DNA of 34,503 bases from contig CAYZPY010000009.1 in the NCBI GenBank assembly GCA_964480425.1, forward strand, positions 1 to 34,503, read 5' to 3'. The DNA comes from CAYYMD01 sp964480425 (GTDB lineage: Bacteria > Planctomycetota > Phycisphaerae > SM23-33). The translations under genes were made by a program, and so were the position numbers. Positions within the stretch are counted from its first letter, which is position 1, and every line of letters starts with the position of its first letter. This document shows, piece after piece, positions 1 through 13,389 of this stretch. The notes under the pieces are model-generated. The model made no database searches. It saw only the letters and a program-made list of their open reading frames with translations, and had not been told where the DNA came from.

Positions 1-53
1 CGTGTCCTTCAACCACCACAGCCCCGCAAAAATCCTTACAAAGCAAATAGCTC
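1..53. repeat. Left copy of a 53-bp terminal inverted repeat
   Basis: Bases 1-53 are identical to the reverse complement of 34450-34502, base for base; identity stops abruptly inside (A at 54 versus C in the other copy). No transposase or other mobility gene lies beside either copy. The likeliest reading is a repeat present more than once in the genome at which assembly stopped in both directions. A genuine terminal inverted repeat of a linear element cannot be excluded from the window. Confidence 0.9.
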
Positions 54-71
54 AGAAGGCGGATGTCCGTA

Positions 72-100
72 GCGAATAACAGGAGACTCTCGTTACTCGC
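72..100. other. Imperfect inverted repeat in the leader of the HD-domain gene
   Basis: The arms GCGAATAAC (72-80) and GTTACTCGC (92-100) pair with one mismatch around an 11-nt loop, about 38 bp ahead of the start codon of the HD-domain gene. It could be an operator or a small leader hairpin. No known riboswitch consensus is recognised. Confidence 0.3.
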
Positions 101-137
101 CGCGTGGGCGGGAGCACGAACGTAGGATGTGATTGAC

Positions 138-869
138 ATGCTGAAACCGCAATGCCCCGGACAGGACAGCAGGTACTGGAAGCCCCAGGACGTCGTGGAA
201 GAGCCATGCCCCTTCTGCGGGGAAATCCTGGAATTATGGAAAGACGACGCACGCCGGCGCTGCGGCGGGTGCGGAAAAGTCGTCCGCAATCCCCACTTCG
301 GCATGGGGTGCGCCAAGTGGTGCAGGTTCGCCTCACAGTGCCTGGGCATTCCCGACTCGTGGGTAAAGGACGAGTCGCTGTGCGATATGCTGGTAAGGGA
401 AATGCGGAAGGTATTCGGCACGGACCAGCGTCGCATCCGACACGCCTATCGCGTGCTGGACTTCGCCGAGCAGATACTCAGGCAGCACCAGGCCGACCCG
501 CTGGTTGTCATGTCCGCCGCCATCCTCCACGACATCGGCATACACCAGGCCGAGCGAAAGCACGGCTCGTCGGCAGGAAAGTACCAGCAGATCGAGGGCC
601 CGCCCATCGCACGGAAAATACTTACCGAAGCCGGCGTGGACCGGAAGCGCATCGAGCACGTCTGCAACATCGTCGCCGACCACCACACCGCCAAGACGAT
701 GGACACCCCGGAATTCCGCATCCTGTGGGACGCCGACAACCTGGTGAACCTCTTCGTCGAAGGTCAGAAGCATGTCGGTGACGCTGAGGAACTCATCAAC
801 AAAGTCTTCAAGACCCACGCCGGGGCCCAAATCGCACGCCGCCTGGCGTTCAGGGACTCCGCCGGTTGA
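138..869 (+). CDS. Zinc-ribbon/HD-domain phosphohydrolase family protein
   Basis: The 243-aa product has two parts. The N-terminus is cysteine-rich: C24-x2-C27 and C42-x2-C45 form a probable zinc ribbon, followed by C58, C62 and C68. From about residue 95 an HD domain follows, with H102, the H131-D132 pair, H182-H183 and D198/D200 in the order expected for a metal-dependent HD phosphohydrolase. Family knowledge says such domains cleave phosphoester or phosphoanhydride bonds, often of nucleotides; the substrate here is unknown. The ATG at 138 is preferred because AGGA at 124-127 lies 10 nt upstream; the in-frame GTG at 129 would leave only 1 nt. The gene appears to stand alone, with a long empty stretch after it. 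The zinc-ribbon/HD combination could instead suggest a nucleic-acid or signalling role. Confidence 0.85.
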   Translation: MLKPQCPGQDSRYWKPQDVVEEPCPFCGEILELWKDDARRRCGGCGKVVRNPHFGMGCAKWCRFASQCLGIPDSWVKDESLCDMLVREMRKVFGTDQRRIRHAYRVLDFAEQILRQHQADPLVVMSAAILHDIGIHQAERKHGSSAGKYQQIEGPPIARKILTEAGVDRKRIEHVCNIVADHHTAKTMDTPEFRILWDADNLVNLFVEGQKHVGDAEELINKVFKTHAGAQIARRLAFRDSAG

Positions 870-1214
870 TGGTGATAACCGCCGGCTCTTTTGATACCGG
901 CATTTAGGCCTCGTACAGGCCGCCGGCGGCGGCGCCATTATGCGATACAGCCGCTTCTGGTTCTGGTCGTGGAAGAGGTCTTCGGGCAGCGGTGCAGCCG
1001 GCGCCAGGGGGCGTCGGAGAGATAAATCGGTCCGCACGACATGGCCTTTGACAAGGCATCATCCCACCGGCGAAGCGGTCGCTGCAGTGGAACATGTCGT
1101 GGTCGCCCCGGGCGGTTTGACCCAGCCGGGGAAAGGCGGAATACGAGTGATACGGGCGGCCCCTGGCCCGATCGGCGTGACTCACCTTGTAGCCCTCGCC
1201 AGCGCGCAAAAAAT

Positions 1215-1255
1215 AAGCGGCGTAAGGGAAAGGAGGGAGAAACCTTACGCCGCTT
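1215..1255. terminator. Strong hairpin, probable bidirectional terminator
   Basis: Arms at 1215-1227 (AAGCGGCGTAAGG) and 1243-1255 pair perfectly over 13 bp around a purine-rich 15-nt loop at 1228-1242. On the minus strand the stem is followed by a T-rich tail (TTATTTTTTG), on the plus strand by TTATTTCG, so it can act as an intrinsic terminator both ways, better on the minus strand. The plus-strand loop contains AGGAGG, the ribosome-binding consensus, which is odd for a plain terminator. Confidence 0.6.
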
Positions 1256-1442
1256 TATTTCGTTGCCCTTTGCGGGTGGAGGCCCGCTGCCTACTGACTG
1301 GTAGGTAGGGAAACCCGCACTCATCGACAACGATCGCTTTCCACTTATATATACGCCGCCGGGGTCCGATATGTTCGACGGGCGGGGTAAAATCGGGCCG
1401 TTACGCTCACGTCTTGTGCAATGTCGCAGGGGTGTGCGTGCA

Positions 1443-1448
1443 TATAAT
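1443..1448 (+). promoter_or_regulatory. Perfect -10 box (TATAAT) for the cytochrome gene
   Basis: TATAAT at 1443-1448 lies 66 bp before the start codon of the cytochrome gene. No good -35 hexamer sits 16-18 bp upstream; the closest TTG-type hexamer (1414-1419) is 23 bp away. The promoter may need an activator or tolerate a weak -35. The leader would be about 60 nt. Confidence 0.45.
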
Positions 1449-1514
1449 TAACTGTAGATCGGAACTTTTTGGTCAGGTTTAAGGCGTGCAATTTATAAAT
1501 AAGGAGATTGCAGA

Positions 1515-2924
1515 ATGTTAGGCAAATTCAAAACACCAGGCCGGTTTGTCGTGGCAACGGCGATGGTGGTTTTGGCGCTGCTGGGCATCCTCTATGCAAA
1601 AGAAAAGATGCTCGAAGGCCAGACCTACATGCCGGTGGTAATCGACGAAAATTTCAAGACCACAATGGAGCGGGACGTCAAGACCCGACCGGACGTCATG
1701 GCTCGTCAAAAGGAGCTGCTGAACCGCCGCTACGACCTGAGCGACAACCCGGCCGAGGTGTGGATGTCCGCACGTCGCAGGAAAATTCAAAAGGGCGTCC
1801 GCGTGAAACTGCCCGAAGGCATGACGTGGGAGAAACTCGCGGCCATGAGCCCCGCCGAAATCAAGGAAAAGGACCTGTTCCCCATGGGCTTCCGCCCGCT
1901 GCCTCACGCCAAGCACCCCATCGGCGGGCAGGTGTTCCCCCAGGACCAGATCGACGCCATGGAACGCCTGGAACAGCGCGACCTGAACCGTTTCGACGTG
2001 AACTTCGACATCCCCGAACACTTCCTGCCGGAGTTCCCCCCGCCGATATATCTGACGACCCGGCCTGACCTGGGCGACGTCTCCCAGGGACAGGTGCTGA
2101 GCATCAAGAACTATTACAAGATTTTCAAGGGCATCCTAACGCCGGTTCAGATGGAGGGCATGCGCCTGCTGCTGACGCCCTTTCCCCAGCAGCAGTTCAA
2201 CCAGACCGAGGACCGCAAGGTCGCCGAGCCCTCACTGAGCGTCACCTGCCTGGACTGCCACGTCAACGGACACACCAACGGCGCGTTTCACCTGAATCCC
2301 GACACGCGCCCCCAGGCGGCGCGCATGCGACTGGACACCGTCTCTCTGCGGGGCATGTACAACCAGCAGATTCACGGCTCGAAGCGCTCCCTGCGCTCGG
2401 TGGAGGACTTCACCGAGTTCGAGCAGCGGACTGCGTATTTCGACGGCGACCACGTCATAGCCGCAAAGAAGGGCGTCAACCTGCCCGACCGCGCCAGCCA
2501 GGTGGCGATGATGGCGCAGATGCAGAACATGTTCGACTTTCCCCCGGCGCCCAAACTCGACCCCAACGGAAAACTCATCCCCGAAAAGGCCACCCGGACG
2601 GAACTGCTGGGCGAGAAAATTTTCATGACCAAAGGCCGCTGCGCCGATTGCCATTCTCCCGCCGGAGACTTCACCGACGACAAGATGCACGATCTGCACC
2701 TCGAGCGGTTCTACGAGCCCGAGATGATAAGCGGGCATTACAGCATACCCGACGGGCCGATCAAGTCGTTTACACTGCGGGGCATAAAGGACTCCCCGCC
2801 CTATCATCACGACGGTCGGCTGCTTACGCTGGAAGACACCGCGGAGTTCTTCAACCTCGTGCTCCAGCTGAAACTCAAGGCCGAAGAAAAAACCGCACTG
2901 GTACACTACATGCGGGCGCTGTGA
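1515..2924 (+). CDS. Membrane-anchored di-heme cytochrome c, CCP/MauG-like
   Basis: The 469-aa protein begins with a short basic stretch and a hydrophobic segment at about residues 10-28, an uncleaved anchor or signal peptide that places the rest outside the cytoplasmic membrane. Two c-type haem motifs are visible: CLDCH (C245, C248, H249) and CADCH (C376, C379, H380). The C-terminal part carries TLRGIKDSPPYHHDG and TLEDTAEFFN, typical of the di-heme cytochrome c peroxidase/MauG superfamily. Members reduce hydrogen peroxide or oxidise protein or small-molecule substrates with electrons from cytochrome c. At 469 aa, with about 240 residues before the first haem, it is longer than classical CcpA (about 330 aa), so peroxidase activity is not assured. 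Start: ATG with AAGGAG at 1501-1506, 8 nt upstream. No cytochrome maturation gene is nearby. Confidence 0.85.
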   Translation: MLGKFKTPGRFVVATAMVVLALLGILYAKEKMLEGQTYMPVVIDENFKTTMERDVKTRPDVMARQKELLNRRYDLSDNPAEVWMSARRRKIQKGVRVKLPEGMTWEKLAAMSPAEIKEKDLFPMGFRPLPHAKHPIGGQVFPQDQIDAMERLEQRDLNRFDVNFDIPEHFLPEFPPPIYLTTRPDLGDVSQGQVLSIKNYYKIFKGILTPVQMEGMRLLLTPFPQQQFNQTEDRKVAEPSLSVTCLDCHVNGHTNGAFHLNPDTRPQAARMRLDTVSLRGMYNQQIHGSKRSLRSVEDFTEFEQRTAYFDGDHVIAAKKGVNLPDRASQVAMMAQMQNMFDFPPAPKLDPNGKLIPEKATRTELLGEKIFMTKGRCADCHSPAGDFTDDKMHDLHLERFYEPEMISGHYSIPDGPIKSFTLRGIKDSPPYHHDGRLLTLEDTAEFFNLVLQLKLKAEEKTALVHYMRAL

Positions 2925-3236
2925 TCTTCTCCGGAACAAGACGGGGGTGTCGAAAAGACATACTTGACCCGTACGCGCGCGTGGATGATGATGCTCGTGC
3001 CCGATTAGTCCGCTAAACGTTAATCCCGGCGCGCCGGGGCCCCGCCGAGGCGCGCCGCAGGTTTTGACAATACGGACCAAACCATCTGCGACGAACCGAC
3101 CCCCGCAGAGGCCCGAGGAATGCATCCTCACCGGCGCGCACTGGTGGGCCATCGGCGGGTGGGGAATGTTCGTAGGCGGCGGCGTTGGAACACCGCCGCG
3201 CTGTTTGCCCGCCAAGCCCGCCTCGCCGCAAGGATA
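2925..3236. other. Intergenic region between convergent cytochrome and purF genes
   Basis: These 312 bp carry no supportable gene. They hold two GGCGCGCC palindromes flanking a GC-only block (about 3029-3058) and the hairpin at 3177-3198. As the space between convergent genes it probably provides transcript ends for both sides. Confidence 0.5.
3177..3198. repeat. Intergenic palindrome, resembles the one at 20198-20219
   Basis: CGGCGG at 3177-3182 pairs with CCGCCG at 3193-3198, with further pairing in the interior (GTT/AAC). Read on the minus strand, it and its flanks match the plus-strand hairpin at 20198-20219 at about 22 of 25 positions. It lies some 40 bp beyond the purF stop codon. It could be a transcript end or a member of a dispersed palindromic repeat family; it has no T-tract. 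Confidence 0.5.
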
Positions 3237-4649
3237 TTACTCCCGGGGCTTTTGGCGGGCGACGTCGAACTGCTCCTTGCGGAACTGTTCGGGTACTTCG
3301 GTGGGGTATCGCCCGGTGAAGCAGGCAGTGCACATCCGGTCGGGGTAGGGCACGACGCTGAGCATGCCGTGGACCGACAGGTAGCGCAGCGAGTCTGCAC
3401 CGATGAAGTCTCGAATCCGTTCCACCGTCTGGTGCGAGGCGATCAGTTCCCCGCGCCGCGAGGTGTCTATGCCGTAATAGCACGGCTGGGTTATCGGCGG
3501 GCTGGAGACGCGTACGTGCACCTCGGAGGCGCCGGCGGCGCGAATCATCCGGATGAGTTTCTTCAGCGTGGTCCCGCGGACGATGGAATCCTCCACCACC
3601 ACCACCCGCTTGTCGCGCAGCACGCCCGCCACCGGATTGAACTTCACCCGCACGTCCAGGTCGCGTTCGTGCTGGTGCGGGTTGATGAACGTTCGCCCGA
3701 CGTAGTGGTTGCGGATCAGCCCTATCTCGAACTTCGCACCCGACCGTTCGGCGTATCCGAGTGCGGCGGTGTTGGCAGAGTCCGGAACCGCGATGACGAT
3801 GTCCGCCTCGGCGGGCGCCTCCTCGGCCAGACGCCGACCGAACGCCCGGCGAATTTTGTCGGCCTTCTGGTCGAAGACCCTGCTGTCCGGGCGGGCGAAG
3901 TAGATATACTCGAAGATGCAGAACGCCAGGCGCTGCGCCGCCGGCAGTTGTCGCCACCGAACTCCGTCGCCGTCGGATATGAGCATCTCGCCCGGCGCGA
4001 AGCTGCGGACGTAATCTGCGGCTATGATGTCCAGCGCGCACGACTCGCTGGCCACCACCGTCGCATCGCCCAGTCGACCGTAACACAGCGGGCGAACGCC
4101 AAGCGGGTCGCGGACCGCTATCATGGAATCAGGCCCCAGGAACACGAAGCAGTACGCACCCTCGACCTGCCCGAGCGATTCTTCAATCGCCTCGGGCAGT
4201 CCTTCGCAGCGGCTGCGGGCAAGAAGGTGCAGTATGATTTCCGAATCGGTAGTGGTCTGGAAGATCGAGCCGTCCTGCTCCATTTGCCGGCGAAGTTCGG
4301 CGGAGTTCACCAGGTTTCCGTTGTGCGCGGCGGCGAGCTGTCCTCGCTTACACTCGATGAGGATCGGCTGGGCGTTGCGGACGTTCGACGCGCCGGTGGT
4401 GGAGTAGCGGTTGTGACCGATGGCCGCGGCGCCGGAAAGGCGGTCCGGTATCGTGGGATCGGAAAATACCTGCGAGACAAGCCCCGCGCCCTTGTGCGCC
4501 CGCACAATGCGCCCGCCGGCGGCGGCGATGCCGGCCGCCTCCTGACCCCTGTGCTGAAGCGCGTAGAGCCCGAAATACGCCTGACGCGCCGCGTCCGGAT
4601 CGCCACGGATGCCGAACACCCCGCAGTGTTCTGTTGGCTTGTCGCTCAT
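3237..4649 (-). CDS. purF: Amidophosphoribosyltransferase (PurF)
   Basis: This enzyme makes 5-phosphoribosylamine from PRPP and glutamine, the committed step of de novo purine synthesis in the cytoplasm. The 470-aa product starts MSDKPTEHCGVFGI; Cys9 would become the N-terminal glutaminase nucleophile after removal of an eight-residue propeptide. The PRPP loop reads VVVVEDSIVRGTT. The four cysteines that hold a 4Fe-4S cluster in Bacillus-type PurF are present (one before EYIYFARPDS, one in QPCYYGIDTS, two in CTACFTG), so this is the propeptide-bearing, iron-sulphur, oxygen-sensitive type. The ATG at 4649 is chosen because it leaves a normal-length propeptide; the frame extends upstream without family similarity. 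I see no clear ribosome-binding site. No other pur gene is adjacent, and the gene diverges from the PEP-binding-domain gene. Confidence 0.95.
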   Translation of the reverse strand: MSDKPTEHCGVFGIRGDPDAARQAYFGLYALQHRGQEAAGIAAAGGRIVRAHKGAGLVSQVFSDPTIPDRLSGAAAIGHNRYSTTGASNVRNAQPILIECKRGQLAAAHNGNLVNSAELRRQMEQDGSIFQTTTDSEIILHLLARSRCEGLPEAIEESLGQVEGAYCFVFLGPDSMIAVRDPLGVRPLCYGRLGDATVVASESCALDIIAADYVRSFAPGEMLISDGDGVRWRQLPAAQRLAFCIFEYIYFARPDSRVFDQKADKIRRAFGRRLAEEAPAEADIVIAVPDSANTAALGYAERSGAKFEIGLIRNHYVGRTFINPHQHERDLDVRVKFNPVAGVLRDKRVVVVEDSIVRGTTLKKLIRMIRAAGASEVHVRVSSPPITQPCYYGIDTSRRGELIASHQTVERIRDFIGADSLRYLSVHGMLSVVPYPDRMCTACFTGRYPTEVPEQFRKEQFDVARQKPRE

Positions 4650-4824
4650 GTAATCATTAAACGCATTCGTGGCCTGTGCTGAAGGAAAATTAGCCCGAAA
4701 ACCCATTTTAGCCGATATGCGCGGTTTATACATGTTTATTTTTGAGGTCGCCGGCGGGGCGAAGACGTGCGTGCGGAGGCGAAATGTAATAAAATGTCAT
4801 AACGAATCCGGAGCGTATCGAATT

Positions 4825-7404
4825 ATGCCACAGATACAGATAGATTCCCGCCTGAGCACGGGTCTGGCGGGTCTGGATGGCGTACTGAGGGGCCTGATAC
4901 CCGGCGACAACCTCGTCTGGCAGGTCGAGTCGGTGGACGATTACGTTCCGCTGGTCGGACCGTTCTGTCGAGTCGCGCCGAAGTTGGGACAGAAATTAAT
5001 TTATCTCCGCTTCGCAAAGCACCCACCCGTGGTGCCCAAAGGCGCCGTCGCCGAGGTCCACGAACTGCATCCCGAAGACGGCTTCGAGACGTTCCTGGCC
5101 GAAATACACGCCATAATCGAGCGGACCGGAAAGGGCGGATACTACGTCTTCGACTGCCTCTCGGACCTCTCGGCCGACTGGTACAGCGACGAGATGCTTG
5201 CAAATTTCTTCATGCTCACCTGCCCGTACCTTCTGGACATGGAGGCCATCGCCTATTTCGCGCTGCTTCGCAACCGTCACTCCATCCAGACCGTCACGGC
5301 CATCATGGACACCGCCCAGGTGCTGGTGGACATTTATAACCACGACTCCGTCCACTACATCTACCCCGTGAAGGTCCAGCAGCGATACTCGCCGACGATG
5401 TACATGCTGCACAGGTGGCACGGTGGCGAGTTTAACCCGGTTACCGAGAGCAGCACCGTTTCTGAGATACTCACCTCGCTTCCGTGGCGACTGCGCGGGC
5501 CCTCGGCCAGGGGTCAGGGGCTGTGGGAGCGCACCTTCAGGATGGCTCACGAAATCGCCAACCGAAATCAGGACCGCAGCAGCGGGGATTATCAGGAATA
5601 TTTCCACCGCATTGTGCGGATGATGATCACGCGCGATAAGCGGGTGTTCGAACTGGTCACCAGGCACATGGACCTGCCCGGCGTCCTGGAGATAGGCGGG
5701 CGGATGATAGGAACGGGACTTATCGGTGGAAAGTCGGTGGGCATGCTGCTGGGGCGGGCCGTTCTGACCGGAAAAGACGAGCGGTGGCGCGAAATGCTCG
5801 AGTCCCACGATTCGTTCTTCATCGGCTCGGACGTGTTCTACACGTACCTGGTCCGCAACGGACTGTGGTGGGACAGGCAGAGGCAGCGCGACCCGGAAAA
5901 CTTCCTCGAAGGCGCCGAGCGCTCCCGTCAGAGAATACTCACCGGCTCGTTCCCGGATTACATCACATCGCAACTGGCCGAAATGCTGGATTACTTCGGC
6001 CAGTCGCCCATTATCGTGCGGTCGTCCTCGCTGCTGGAGGACAACTTCGGAAACGCCTTCGCCGGAAAGTACGAGAGCGTCTTCTGCGCAAACCAGGGCT
6101 CGCGCCAGAAGCGCCTGAAGGATTTCGTCTCGGCGGTGAGAACCATCTACGCCAGCACAATGAGCGAAAAGGCCCTGCGCTACCGCGCCGAGCGGGGCCT
6201 GCTGGACAGGGACGAGCAGATGGCGCTGCTGGTCCAGCGCGTATCGGGCGGATTCCGAGGCCGGTTGTTCTACCCCCAGATAGCCGGGGTGGGATTCTCG
6301 TTCAATCCGTACGTGTGGAACGAAGACATAGACGCCTCGGCGGGAATGATACGCGTCGTGTTCGGTCTGGGGACCAGGGCGGTCAACCGCGCCGACGACG
6401 ATTACACCCGCGTGGTGGCGCTGAACGTGCCGCAGAAGCGCCCCGAGGCGAATTTCGACCAGGCGCGACAGTACGCACAGCGAAAGGTCGACGTGATCGA
6501 CCTTGATGCCAACCAACTCGTCTCGGCGCAGTTTGAAGATATCGTGAGGCGCAGCGAAGGCATGGACGTGGGTCTTTTCGCCTCGGCGGCGGAGGGGCAG
6601 GACAGCGGACACATGGTCCTGACGTTCGAGAAACTGCTGGGCGAGACGGACTTCGCCCCAGATATGCGCGACATGCTGTCCACGCTCGCCAAAGCGTACA
6701 ATTACCCCGTGGACGTGGAGTTCACCGCGAATTTCCACGCCGCCGATTCATACAGGGTCAACCTTGTCCAGTGCCGTCCGCTGCAGGTCAAGGGCGGCGG
6801 GCGAATCGTAGCCCCGCCCGACGACATAGAACACGACAAACTTCTCTTCGACGCGCGCGGGGCGGTCATAGGACAAAGCCGCATCCTCGACGTGGAGAGA
6901 ATCATATACGTCGCCCCGCCGGTATACGGAAAACTGCCCATCGGCGAGCGACACAGCGTGGCCCGACTGATAGGACGACTTACGCACCTGGGTAAGGCGG
7001 ACAAAAAAACCACGCTGCTGCTGGGACCCGGCAGGTGGGGCACCACCACAGCGTCGCTGGGCGTACCCGCCGCCTTCGGCGACATAAGCACCGTGGACGT
7101 GCTGGGCGAAATAGTCGCCATGCGCGAAGACTTCGTGCCCGACGTGTCGCTGGGTACGCACTACTTCTCCGACCTGGTCGAGAGAGACATACTGTACCTG
7201 GCCATATTCCCCGATAAGCAGGGCAATCGCCTCAACGAGGATTTTTTCGACTCCGCCCCCAACAAGCTGGCCGAACTTCTGCCCTCGGCCGAGAAATGGT
7301 CAAAAGCCGTACGCGTGATAGACTTCGACGACCTGCCCGACTCGCCGGCGCTGAAACTGAACGCAAACTCCCTCGACCAGAGAGCGGTGCTCTATCTCGA
7401 ATAA
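4825..7404 (+). CDS. RecA/KaiC-like plus PEP/pyruvate-binding domain protein
   Basis: The 859-aa protein has an N-terminal segment (about 1-230) starting LSTGLAGLDGVLRGLIPGDN, which resembles the start of KaiC/RecA-fold ATPases but has no proper Walker A lysine. The middle contains the ATP-grasp PEP/pyruvate-binding domain of PEP synthase and pyruvate phosphate dikinase, recognised from SPIIVRSSSLLEDN (about 394-407) and AFAGKYESVF. The tail contains LLLGPGRWGTTTASLG. The phosphohistidine swivelling domain and the PEP-forming barrel of true PEP synthases were not found, so the complete PPDK/PpsA reaction is unlikely. It may phosphorylate or sense another molecule; the function is unknown. The start is ATG at 4825, before which GGAG at 4810-4813 is the best ribosome site; upstream in-frame ATGs lie in AT-rich, non-coding-looking sequence. 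It diverges from purF. Confidence 0.75.
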   Translation: MPQIQIDSRLSTGLAGLDGVLRGLIPGDNLVWQVESVDDYVPLVGPFCRVAPKLGQKLIYLRFAKHPPVVPKGAVAEVHELHPEDGFETFLAEIHAIIERTGKGGYYVFDCLSDLSADWYSDEMLANFFMLTCPYLLDMEAIAYFALLRNRHSIQTVTAIMDTAQVLVDIYNHDSVHYIYPVKVQQRYSPTMYMLHRWHGGEFNPVTESSTVSEILTSLPWRLRGPSARGQGLWERTFRMAHEIANRNQDRSSGDYQEYFHRIVRMMITRDKRVFELVTRHMDLPGVLEIGGRMIGTGLIGGKSVGMLLGRAVLTGKDERWREMLESHDSFFIGSDVFYTYLVRNGLWWDRQRQRDPENFLEGAERSRQRILTGSFPDYITSQLAEMLDYFGQSPIIVRSSSLLEDNFGNAFAGKYESVFCANQGSRQKRLKDFVSAVRTIYASTMSEKALRYRAERGLLDRDEQMALLVQRVSGGFRGRLFYPQIAGVGFSFNPYVWNEDIDASAGMIRVVFGLGTRAVNRADDDYTRVVALNVPQKRPEANFDQARQYAQRKVDVIDLDANQLVSAQFEDIVRRSEGMDVGLFASAAEGQDSGHMVLTFEKLLGETDFAPDMRDMLSTLAKAYNYPVDVEFTANFHAADSYRVNLVQCRPLQVKGGGRIVAPPDDIEHDKLLFDARGAVIGQSRILDVERIIYVAPPVYGKLPIGERHSVARLIGRLTHLGKADKKTTLLLGPGRWGTTTASLGVPAAFGDISTVDVLGEIVAMREDFVPDVSLGTHYFSDLVERDILYLAIFPDKQGNRLNEDFFDSAPNKLAELLPSAEKWSKAVRVIDFDDLPDSPALKLNANSLDQRAVLYLE

Positions 7405-7424
7405 AACTGAAAACTGCTCCGGGA

Positions 7425-8835
7425 TTACGTATTCAACCAATTATTTATCGCCTCTGCGACTTGCCTGCCTTCGTTGATGGCGCGGACGACCAGCGAGGCG
7501 CCTCGCCTGGCGTCGCCGGCGGCGAAAATCCCCCGGCAGGTGGTGTGGTAATCCCGGGCGGCGATGTTGCCACGCTCGTCGAGGTCCAGGCCAAGCGCAT
7601 CGACAAGACCCTCGTGAACCACGTGGACAAAGCCCATCGCAAGTATCACCAGGTCGACCTTCATCGAAAACTCCGTTCCGGGGACGTCCTTCATCTGCCA
7701 TCCGCGCGGGCCCTGTGACCATTCGACCTCGCAGCCGTGCAGCTCGTTGACTCGCACGCCGATTCCGGACAGCGACTTTGTCGCCACCGACCAGCGCCGC
7801 TGACAACCTTCCTCGTGACTGGTTGACGTCCGCAGGATATCAGGCCACATCGGCCAGGGCGTCCGCGGATTGCCGCCCTGGGGGGGGCGGGGGAGTATCT
7901 CGAACTGGTGGACTTCCTTTGCGCCCTGGCGGACGGCGGTGCCCACGCAGTCGCTACCGGTGTCGCCCCCGCCGATGACGACCACGATTTTGTCCCCGGC
8001 GGAGATCGCCTCCCGGCCGTTTATATTAATCCCGGCGTTGCGCCGGTTCTGCTGGACCAGGAAGTCCATCGCGAAGGCGACGTTCTCCAGCCCGCGCCCG
8101 GGCACGCCCAGGTCGCGTGGCTGGTGGGCGCCCATCGTCAGGCACACCGCATCGAACATCTTGCGCAGGTACCTGGCCGATATGTCCCGCCCCACGGTGA
8201 CGTCCGTCTGGAACTTGACGCCCTCGGCGCCCAGTTGCTTCAGGCGGCGGTCCAGGACGTGCTTTTTGAGTTTGAAGTCCGGTATGCCGTAACGCAGAAG
8301 CCCGCCGATGCGATCGTCCTTCTCGAACACCGTCACCTCGTGCCCCGCGCGGGCGAGTTGCTGAGCGGCGACCAGGCCGGCCGGTCCCGAACCGACTATG
8401 CCGACTTTCTTTCCGGTTTTTTTCTCGGACGGGCGGGGCTGTATCCAGCCCTCCCGCCAGGCGCGCTCGGCTATCTGATATTCGATGTGCTCGATGGTGA
8501 CCGGCTGGGCGTCAATGTTCAGCGTGCAGGCCGCCTCGCACGGCGCCGGGCACAGACGCCCGGTGAACTCCGGGAAATTGTTCGTCGAGTGAAGGTTTTC
8601 GCACGCCTGGCGCCACCTGCCGCGATAGACCATGTCGTTGAACTCCGGTATCCTGTTGGCCAGCGGGCAGCCCGTCCCGTGGCAGAACGGTATCCCGCAG
8701 TCCATGCACCGCGCCGCCTGGCGGTTTATCTCCTGGGGCGACAGTGGAAGGGCGACCTCGAAGTAGTCGCCTCTGCGCACCTCGGGCGCGCGGCGCGAAG
8801 GCGCCTGGCGGGCGTGCTCTATGAATCCCGTCGTC

Positions 8836-8843
<8 letters not shown>
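7425..8843 (-). CDS. gltD: Glutamate synthase (NADPH) small subunit
   Basis: The 472-aa product is the FAD/NADPH subunit that passes electrons to GltB, which joins glutamine amide nitrogen to 2-oxoglutarate. The N-terminus has the cysteines for two low-potential 4Fe-4S clusters (CMDCGIPFCHGTGC and CPAPCEAAC). An FAD dinucleotide fold follows (GIVGSGPAGL) and then an NADPH fold (VVVIGGGDTGSDC). The C-terminus has the GIFAAGDARRG flavin motif. The start is GTG at 8843, inside the end of gltB so that the genes overlap by 8 bp; GGAGGAGGTG lies 5 nt ahead of it (8848-8857). Translation is therefore probably coupled to gltB. An in-frame extension into gltB is rejected. Confidence 0.96.

Positions 8844-13389
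<4,546 letters not shown>

Larger units (their letters stand above)
870..1514. other. 645-bp stretch without a recognisable gene
   Basis: No open frame here resembles a protein I know; short frames on both strands look like chance readings of GC-rich sequence. I compared it by eye with RNase P RNA, tmRNA, SRP RNA and 6S RNA and found none of their conserved cores, and no tRNA arm or riboswitch core. It does contain GC-rich self-complementary segments near 918-940, a strong hairpin at 1215-1255, and the likely promoter and leader of the cytochrome gene from about 1440. A non-coding RNA ending at the hairpin is possible on either strand. Confidence 0.5.

Noticed and set aside
904..1330. Short minus-strand frames of 100-130 codons in the empty stretch
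   Set aside because: Arg/Pro-rich translations with no recognisable motif and overlapping alternative frames; no ribosome site was convincing.
870..1514. RNase P, tmRNA, SRP, 6S RNA or a riboswitch
   Set aside because: The conserved cores of these RNAs (for example GAGGAAAGTC of RNase P or the tmRNA T-arm) were not found on either strand.
3120..4682. 520-codon plus-strand open frame across purF
   Set aside because: It is antisense to purF, whose catalytic and Fe-S motifs are intact. High GC leaves long open antisense frames; this one has no family resemblance.
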